From Psychroflexus sp. (GTDB lineage Bacteria > Bacteroidota > Bacteroidia > Flavobacteriales > Flavobacteriaceae), in NCBI GenBank assembly GCA_007116535.1, contig SKIG01000100.1, positions 1 through 7,003 of the forward strand: a stretch of 7,003 nt of DNA. The letters run 5' to 3'. Of the stretch, positions 1 through 4,877 are shown piece after piece. The notes under the pieces were generated by a model, which was not told the DNA's origin, did no database searches, and saw only the letters and a list, made by a program, of their open reading frames with translations. A program made the translations under genes and the position numbers. The number at the start of each line of letters is the position of its first letter. Position 1 is the first letter of the stretch.

Positions 1-49
1 AAACAAACGACTCATCTCACTTTTATCACCAATCGTCGTAATTTATTTT

Positions 50-73
50 TTGTAGCTCTTCTTGTAGCTTTTC
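50..73. repeat. 12-bp tandem direct repeat upstream of the kinase gene
   Basis: Two adjacent copies of a 12-bp unit, TTGTAGCTCTTC (50-61) and TTGTAGCTTTTC (62-73), differ at one base. They end 29 bp before the kinase start codon. LytTR regulators generally bind pairs of short direct repeats, so this could be an operator for autoregulation. That is inference only: the repeat does not match a consensus I can name, and a chance low-complexity duplication is equally possible. Confidence 0.45.
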
Positions 74-102
74 TTTGTTGAAAATTCTTAAATTTACTTC
101 AA

Positions 103-1129
103 ATGAAAAAGCGAGTTTTATATTATGTACTACTGTGTTTTGGTATTGCAGGTGTCATACATTTAATAAATGTAGCTGCTCTAGGTTGGGACAGAAACTT
201 TCTATTTGACTATGTACCTTTTAGTATCAATTTTGTATATGCCTTATGTATTGGTTTGGCAAATATTATTTTTTTTGGTGTTTTATATAGCTATTTTTCT
301 TGGGATGAAGTTCCAAAAAAATTAGCTATTATGGGAGTCATAGGGTCGGTGGTAGTATCTACTTTAGCTTTTTTCTTGGCGAGAGTAATTCATTTTACAG
401 TAATCTTGGGATACACTTTCAGTGAATTTAAAGCCGCTGAAACCGTAGCAAACTATGTATTCTCTATGATGATAGCTTTCATTATAACACTTATTTATCA
501 TTTGGTATATTTTTATATTGCTTTAAAAGAAGCTAAAAAAAGAGAATTAGAGCTATTAAATTTAAAGCAACAAAATGAAATTAGTTCATTAAAGCAACAA
601 CTCGACCCTCATTTTTTATTCAACAACTTACAAGTACTGACTTCTTTGATTGAAGAAGACAAAGAAAAGGCAGTTTCATTCACTAATGAACTTGCACAAG
701 TATATAGGTGTAATTCAACAAAAAGATCAAAAATTAGTAAGCTTAGATGAAGAAATGAGCTTTGCTCAAAGTTACCTTCAACTCATGACAAAACGATTTG
801 AAAAAGGTATCAATTTCAACATTCAAGGTATTTCGAAAGGAAGTAATTGGGTATTAGTCCCGCTTTCACTTCAATTACTTTTAGAAAATATCTTCAAACA
901 TAATGAAGTTAGTGAATCTTCGCCACTACACATTTCATTACATATCGAAAATGAAGAATTAATTGTAAAAAATAAAGGGAATCGTAAAAAGAGTCATACT
1001 TTTTCAACAAAAGTAGGTCTCAATAATATTAACCAACAATATCTTCAGTTAACAGGAAAAGAAATTTCAATTGAAAAAACAAATACTACATTTGTAGTTA
1101 ATCTTCCTCTAATTGAGTTAGAAAAATAA
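103..1129 (+). pseudogene. LytS-type sensor histidine kinase, frame broken at about 709/710
   Basis: This is the membrane sensor kinase of a LytS/LytTR two-component pair; it would autophosphorylate on a histidine and pass the phosphate to the regulator encoded 3 bp downstream. The first part has four predicted membrane helices (about residues 6-24, 44-63, 75-99, 116-139), then a charged helical linker (141-166). The His_kinase box follows, with QLDPHFLFNN and the likely phosphorylated His170. After VYR (codon 706-708) this frame enters unrelated residues and stops at 748-750. The correct continuation, VIQQKDQKLVSLDEE, begins at 710 in the next frame. It carries the ATP-binding N box LLLENIFKHN (Asn codon at 887) and the GLNNINQQY motif, and ends with TAA at 1127-1129. 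Rejoined, the protein would be about 342 residues, a usual length for this family. The family normally reads YRYVxQ here, so a loss of two bases between 709 and 710 restores it exactly. ATG 103 is the only possible start after the in-frame stop at 79-81. The sensed signal is unknown. Confidence 0.85.
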
Positions 1130-1132
1130 GGT

Positions 1133-1888
1133 ATGTTGCAAACTTTAATTATAGAAGATGAACCTGCTTCTGCAAGAAGATTAGAACGAATTCTTACAGA
1201 ATTGAATGTTTATTGTGTTGCAAAAGTAGCTTCGGTTGGTCAAGGTATTGAGCTATTGAAAAAACAACCTAAGCTTGATTTCATTTTAGCAGATATTCAA
1301 TTGGGGGATGGTACTTCATTTGATATTTTCAATGAAGTAGAATGCAAAATTCCTATCATATTTACGACTGCTTACGATCAGTATGCCATAAAAGCTTTCA
1401 AACTAAATAGCGTAGATTACCTTTTGAAACCTGTTGTAAAAAAAGAACTCAAAGTTGCTATTGAAAAGCTGGAGCAAAAGATTAGTTTATCTTCTCAAAC
1501 AATGAAAGCTATTTTGCAACAGTTAAACCTTGAAAGAAGCAAGCCTAATTATAATTCAAATCTATTAGTAAGAGTTGGCACGAAAATTAAACTTTTAGCT
1601 ATGGATGATATCATTTATTTCAATAGTCAAGATAAAGCTAGTTTTGTTATTAACAAACAAAATCGATCATTTGCATTAGATGACTCTTTAGATAAGCTAA
1701 TGCAAGACTTAGATCCTGAACTTTTTTTTCGTGTAAGTCGGCAGTATATTCTTCATAAGAAATACATTTCAGGATATGATAGCTATGCGAGTAATCGCCT
1801 AAAAATAAACTTACAAGTGAATACTCAAGAAATTATTCTGGTAAGTAGAGACCGAGTTAGAAAATTTAAGGAATGGCTTACTAATTAA
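1133..1888 (+). CDS. LytTR-family response regulator
   Basis: This is a two-component response regulator that binds DNA through a LytTR domain and should be phosphorylated by the kinase encoded immediately upstream. The receiver domain spans about residues 1-118. Its acidic pocket is IIEDE (Glu8, Asp9), the phosphoacceptor is Asp54 in LADIQLGDG, the switch threonine lies in FTTAYD (about Thr79), and the conserved lysine is Lys99 in LLKPV. A linker of roughly 25 residues leads to the LytTR domain (about 145-251), recognisable by the regions LLVRVGTKIKLL, IIYFNSQDK and LFFRVSRQYILHKKYI. The 251-residue length is normal. The 3-bp gap to the kinase indicates cotranscription. The gene is intact even though its partner is broken, so it may be orphaned or may use another kinase. 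Its last 8 bp overlap the convergent lptB end. Its targets cannot be read from this window. Confidence 0.95.
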   Translation: MLQTLIIEDEPASARRLERILTELNVYCVAKVASVGQGIELLKKQPKLDFILADIQLGDGTSFDIFNEVECKIPIIFTTAYDQYAIKAFKLNSVDYLLKPVVKKELKVAIEKLEQKISLSSQTMKAILQQLNLERSKPNYNSNLLVRVGTKIKLLAMDDIIYFNSQDKASFVINKQNRSFALDDSLDKLMQDLDPELFFRVSRQYILHKKYISGYDSYASNRLKINLQVNTQEIILVSRDRVRKFKEWLTN

Positions 1889-2636
1889 AAAGCTTTTTCT
1901 TTCTAAGTTCAAAATTCTGTCCTAGGTATACTTTTCGTACCATTTCATCCTCTGCAAGTTCTTCAGGCTTTCCGTGTTTTAGAATATTTCCTTCAAACAT
2001 CAAGTAAGTTCTATCTGTAATAGCTAGAGTTTCTTGCACGTTGTGGTCGGTAATTAAAATTCCAATATTCTTATTTTTAAGTTGGGCAACAATTTTCTGA
2101 ATATCTTCTACTGCAACAGGGTCGACACCCGCAAAAGGTTCATCTAAAAGAATAAAATTTGGGTCGGTAGCTAAAGCGCGGGCAATTTCGGTTCTTCTTC
2201 TTTCACCTCCCGACAAAAGGTCTCCTCGGTTATTTCTAATGTGACCTAAACCAAATTCATCAATCAGACTATCTACCTTCATTTGGCGTTCTTTCTTGCT
2301 TAGTTTCGTCAATTCAAGAACACTCATAATATTCTCTTCGATACTTAATTTCCTAAATATTGAAGCTTCTTGGGCTAAATAACCTATTCCGTTTTGAGCG
2401 CGTTTGTACATAGGAAATTTAGTAATCTCCATCTCGTTGAGGAAAATCTGACCTTTGGTAGGCTTAACCAAGCCAACAATCATATAAAAGCTAGTAGTTT
2501 TTCCTGCTCCATTTGGTCCTAATAAACCAACAATTTCTCCTTGGTTTACTTCCAAAGAAACACCTTTTACTACCTTCACCCCTTTATACTCTTTAATAAG
2601 TTGGTGTGCGCTTAATTTGATAGGTTTATTTGACAT
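1881..2636 (-). CDS. lptB: LPS export ABC transporter ATP-binding protein LptB
   Basis: This is the cytoplasmic ATPase of the LptB2FG transporter, which extracts lipopolysaccharide from the inner membrane and pushes it along the Lpt bridge to the outer membrane. All ABC motifs are present: Walker A GPNGAGKTT (residues 40-48), Q loop YLAQE (Gln89), signature LSGGE (141-145), Walker B FILLDE with catalytic Glu166, the D-loop region GVDP, and switch His198 in TDHNV. The stretch LSGGERRRTEIARAL and the tail VYLGQNF are typical of LptB rather than of other ABC ATPases. The length of 251 residues fits the family. It is the last gene of the operon: its ATG lies inside the end of the preceding AhpD-like gene (11-bp overlap), suggesting translational coupling. 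Its TAG stop at 1881-1883 falls within the convergent response-regulator gene. LptF, LptG, LptC and LptA are not encoded here. Confidence 0.95.
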   Translation of the reverse strand: MSNKPIKLSAHQLIKEYKGVKVVKGVSLEVNQGEIVGLLGPNGAGKTTSFYMIVGLVKPTKGQIFLNEMEITKFPMYKRAQNGIGYLAQEASIFRKLSIEENIMSVLELTKLSKKERQMKVDSLIDEFGLGHIRNNRGDLLSGGERRRTEIARALATDPNFILLDEPFAGVDPVAVEDIQKIVAQLKNKNIGILITDHNVQETLAITDRTYLMFEGNILKHGKPEELAEDEMVRKVYLGQNFELRKKKLFN

Positions 2637-2988
2637 TTTTACCGTATTTTTCTTCTATTGCTTCCCAATATTTATAAGCTCTTCGGAGATGTGGAATAAC
2701 AATTGTACCCCCAACAAGCGTACCAATACTCAACACCTCGACAACTTGTTCTCTTGTATAACCTTCTTTATGGGAGGCTTCTAGGTGATACTTTACACAA
2801 TCATCACATCGCAAAACCAATGAGGCTACTAAACCAAGTAGCTCTTTTGTTCCTTTATCTAATGCCCCTTCAGCAAATGAATTAGTATCAAGGTTAAAAA
2901 TACGCTTGAGTACTTTATTTTCATCGTTGACAATTTTTTCATTCATTCTAGCTCGGTAAGCACCAAACTCTTCCACTAAATCTTTCAT
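2626..2988 (-). CDS. Carboxymuconolactone decarboxylase (AhpD-like) family protein
   Basis: This is a small all-helical protein of the CMD/AhpD superfamily, 120 residues long. The redox-type motif RCDDCVKYH supplies Cys61, Cys64 and His68 in the CxxCxxxH spacing seen in AhpD-like alkylhydroperoxidases. A glycine-rich helix (GTLVGGTIVIPHLRRA) follows, as is usual for the family. Members with this motif can act as thiol peroxidases or disulfide reductases, whereas true carboxymuconolactone decarboxylases lack the CxxC, so an antioxidant or thiol role is more likely than aromatic degradation. The substrate is unknown. No signal peptide is visible, so it should be cytoplasmic. It sits between tatC, overlapping by 4 bp in an ATGA arrangement, and lptB, overlapping by 11 bp. 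It is therefore part of an envelope operon, and a direct role there is not shown by the sequence. Confidence 0.88.
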   Translation of the reverse strand: MKDLVEEFGAYRARMNEKIVNDENKVLKRIFNLDTNSFAEGALDKGTKELLGLVASLVLRCDDCVKYHLEASHKEGYTREQVVEVLSIGTLVGGTIVIPHLRRAYKYWEAIEEKYGKNVK

Positions 2989-3821
2989 GCAACTTTAGTT
3001 TTCTTTTTCTTTTGATCTCTCTTAACAACAATTTTGGATATAAAAATACTGACTTCATACAAAACTAACACAGGTATCGCCACAATAATTTGGCTAGCCA
3101 CATCAGGCGGAGTAATGATTGCAGAAAGTATAAGTATTAATACAATAGCGTATTTTCTATTTTTTCTTAAAAATGGCGGATCTACTAAACCTAATTTAGA
3201 CAGGAAGTATATGATAATCGGTAATACAAAAATCAATCCACAGGCGATAACGCATGCACGTACCAAGCCTATGTAACTATCTAAATCAAATTCATTTGAC
3301 ACAACCGAACTCACTTGGTAATTCCCTAAGAAGTTGATAGACAGAGGAGTAATCACATAATAACCAAACAAAACTCCTGTAAAAAACAACATTGAACTAG
3401 CAAAAATAAACCACTTAGCATTTTTGCGTTCGTGCTCGTAAAGTCCGGGAGAAAGAAATTTCCAAAATTGATAAATAATGTAAGGAAAAGCGACTATAAA
3501 ACCTGCTGTAATTGACACCCAAATGTGAGCAGAGAATTGACCTGCCACTTCCCTACTTTGAATAATAAAAGGAAATTCCGATAAACAAAAGCTTTCATCA
3601 AACCCCAAAGTTGTTGCCAAATTACACAATGCACGGTAAGTTGGGAAGTCGGTACTTTTTGGTCCGAAAATAATTACATCAAAAATAAATCCTTTGGCAA
3701 TAAATGCCGCAAATGCAGCTATAACCACCGCTACAGTTGAACGGATTAAGTGCCATCTTAAATCTTCTAAGTGATCCAAGAAAGACATTTCATCAGGGTG
3801 TTTCTGGGTTAGTTTTGCCAT
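2985..3821 (-). CDS. tatC: Sec-independent protein translocase subunit TatC
   Basis: This is the polytopic receptor of the twin-arginine translocase, which recognises Tat signal peptides and recruits TatA to export folded proteins. Six membrane helices are predicted. Family landmarks are the N-terminal FLDHLEDLR (residues 14-22), FLSPGLYEHERK (122-133, with Glu131 at the position of E. coli Glu103), and TPPD (237-240) before the last helices. The 278-residue length is slightly long. The extra length is mainly in the first periplasmic loop (about 50-98), which carries two cysteines, Cys66 and Cys79. Two signal-site or groove positions differ from E. coli: Asp20 replaces Glu15, a conservative change, and Val199 replaces the intramembrane Glu170 in the FEVP segment, here FVLP. 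No tatA or tatB is adjacent. The start ATG shares one base with the kdsD stop (TAATG), which implies coupled translation. The lysine-rich tail is cytoplasmic. Confidence 0.95.
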   Translation of the reverse strand: MAKLTQKHPDEMSFLDHLEDLRWHLIRSTVAVVIAAFAAFIAKGFIFDVIIFGPKSTDFPTYRALCNLATTLGFDESFCLSEFPFIIQSREVAGQFSAHIWVSITAGFIVAFPYIIYQFWKFLSPGLYEHERKNAKWFIFASSMLFFTGVLFGYYVITPLSINFLGNYQVSSVVSNEFDLDSYIGLVRACVIACGLIFVLPIIIYFLSKLGLVDPPFLRKNRKYAIVLILILSAIITPPDVASQIIVAIPVLVLYEVSIFISKIVVKRDQKKKKTKVA

Positions 3822-4783
3822 TAAATAATTCCTTCTTTTACTAAATTATGAATGTGAACAATCCCATTGTAAACACCATTTTCTTCGGCAATAAGTTGAG
3901 TAATGTCATTTTTCTCCATCAGTTCCATAGCTTCAATTGCTAATGCATCGCTTGCTACGGTTTTAGGATTTTTCGACATAATGTCTTTGGCTTTTAAATG
4001 TGAAAAATCAGCATTATTTTTAAGCATACGTCTTATGTCGCCATCTGTTATCACTCCAATAATTTTTTCATTATCAAGAACTACTGTTGCACCTAACATA
4101 TTTTCAGAAATCACTATAATTACTTCCTGAATATTTGCGTCAGGAGACACCATAGGTTTCATATTTTGTATGGTGATATCTTTCACTTTTAGATACAAAG
4201 TTTTGCCAAGCGCTCCTCCAGGATGGAAACGAGCAAAATCTTGGCTAGAAAAACCACGCATTTTGAGCAAGCAAACCGCAAGAGCATCCCCCATTACAAG
4301 TTGTGCCGTGGTACTAGCGGTAGGAGCAAGATTGTTAGGGCACGCCTCTTTTTCTACAAAGGTATTAAGCACATAATCTGCTTGCGTAGCTAAGAAAGAT
4401 TTATCATTTCCTGTAATTGCTATTAATTTGTTTTTGAAATTCTTAATCAACGGAACTAAAACTTTTATTTCGGGTGTATTTCCACTTTTAGAAATACAAA
4501 TAACGATATCATCCGAAAGAATGGTTCCTAAATCACCGTGAATTGCATCAGCGGCGTGCATAAAAATGGCGGGAGTTCCTGTAGAATTTAGTGTAGCAAC
4601 AATTTTGTTTGCAATAATAGCACTCTTACCAATACCTGTGATTACTACTCGACCATTTGAATTATATATACTTGAAATTGCATCAGAAAAATCAGTCGTA
4701 AGAAGGTTTTCCAAATGAGCTATCGAATTGGCTTGGGTAACAATAGTTTTCTTTGCTAAATCAATTATTTTATCTTTTGTCAT
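3821..4783 (-). CDS. kdsD: Arabinose-5-phosphate isomerase, KdsD/KpsF/GutQ family
   Basis: This enzyme interconverts ribulose 5-phosphate and arabinose 5-phosphate, the first committed precursor of Kdo for the LPS inner core. The 320-residue protein has a SIS sugar-isomerase domain (about 30-175) followed by two CBS domains (about 205-320). The four residues reported as important in E. coli KdsD (Lys59, Glu111, Glu152, His193) are all present at a constant offset of six: Lys53 in GIGKS, Glu105 in SGNTPEI, Glu146 in EACPNNLAPT and His187 in HPGGALG. The ATG at 4783 is preferred. The frame stays open upstream to a TTG at 4816, but the 11 extra residues do not look like this family, and the ATG is preceded by the AT-rich tract usual in Bacteroidota. 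It is the first gene of the operon with tatC, the AhpD-like gene and lptB. With lptB it links LPS precursor synthesis to LPS export. No other Kdo gene is in view. Confidence 0.95.
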   Translation of the reverse strand: MTKDKIIDLAKKTIVTQANSIAHLENLLTTDFSDAISSIYNSNGRVVITGIGKSAIIANKIVATLNSTGTPAIFMHAADAIHGDLGTILSDDIVICISKSGNTPEIKVLVPLIKNFKNKLIAITGNDKSFLATQADYVLNTFVEKEACPNNLAPTASTTAQLVMGDALAVCLLKMRGFSSQDFARFHPGGALGKTLYLKVKDITIQNMKPMVSPDANIQEVIIVISENMLGATVVLDNEKIIGVITDGDIRRMLKNNADFSHLKAKDIMSKNPKTVASDALAIEAMELMEKNDITQLIAEENGVYNGIVHIHNLVKEGII

Positions 4784-4802
4784 AAAAATTATTATTTTCG
4801 CT

Positions 4803-4834
4803 TTTGGTCGCCCCAAAAAAAAGTTGTACTTTTA
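4803..4834 (+). promoter_or_regulatory. Possible recQ promoter (Bacteroidota type)
   Basis: TTTG at 4803-4806 and TACTTTT at 4828-4834 resemble the Bacteroidota -33 (TTG) and -7 (TAnnTTTG) elements, with a 21-bp spacer inside the accepted range. The final G of the -7 element is an A. A transcript from here would have a leader of roughly 35 nt before the TTG start of recQ. The element overlaps the leader of the divergent kdsD operon. It is pattern-based and unproven. Confidence 0.35.
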
Positions 4835-4841
4835 GAATTGC

Positions 4842-4849
4842 AAATGTAG
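4842..4849 (-). promoter_or_regulatory. Possible -7 element of the kdsD-tatC-ahpD-like-lptB operon
   Basis: Read on the minus strand, this is TACATTTG, a full match to the Bacteroidota -7 consensus TAnnTTTG. Transcription would begin a few bases further on and give a leader of about 50 nt before the kdsD ATG. The matching -33 element is weak: only a TTTT run at about 4877-4874 has acceptable spacing. It is the only consensus -7 match I noticed in the intergenic region, and no promoter-sized gap exists further down the operon. Confidence 0.45.
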
Positions 4850-4877
4850 TTAAAACATAAATTAAGATTATATAAAA

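Noticed and set aside
1..81. Open frame on the + strand reaching the left edge, ending with TGA at 79-81 and hydrophobic near its end
   Set aside because: Only 26 codons are visible and no family is recognisable. It may be the tail of an upstream membrane protein, but other frames here are also open, so I cannot call it.
26..105. Minus-strand frame reading as a charged helical tail (NKEKLQEELQKINYDDW then stop)
   Set aside because: It would have to run through the start of the well-supported kinase gene, and I found no credible start. It is probably a chance reading.
706..712. Programmed +1 ribosomal frameshift joining the two halves of the kinase
   Set aside because: No known slippery pattern or stimulatory element was seen, and the joined product would lack the conserved tyrosine of YRY. 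A two-base loss or a sequence error explains the break better.
1887..1898. Palindrome AAAAAGCTTTTT as a bidirectional terminator
   Set aside because: It has no loop and only one G-C pair per strand, so it is too weak for an intrinsic terminator. It also lies partly inside the lptB coding end.
3034..4376. Open frames on the + strand at 3034-3276, 3903-4130 and 4170-4376
   Set aside because: They lie antisense to strongly conserved tatC and kdsD coding sequence and show no recognisable protein features.
4784..4816. Longer kdsD start at TTG 4816
   Set aside because: The 11 added residues (GRPKAKIIIF after the start) do not resemble the family N terminus. ATG 4783 gives the expected length and fits the E. 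coli catalytic-residue offset.
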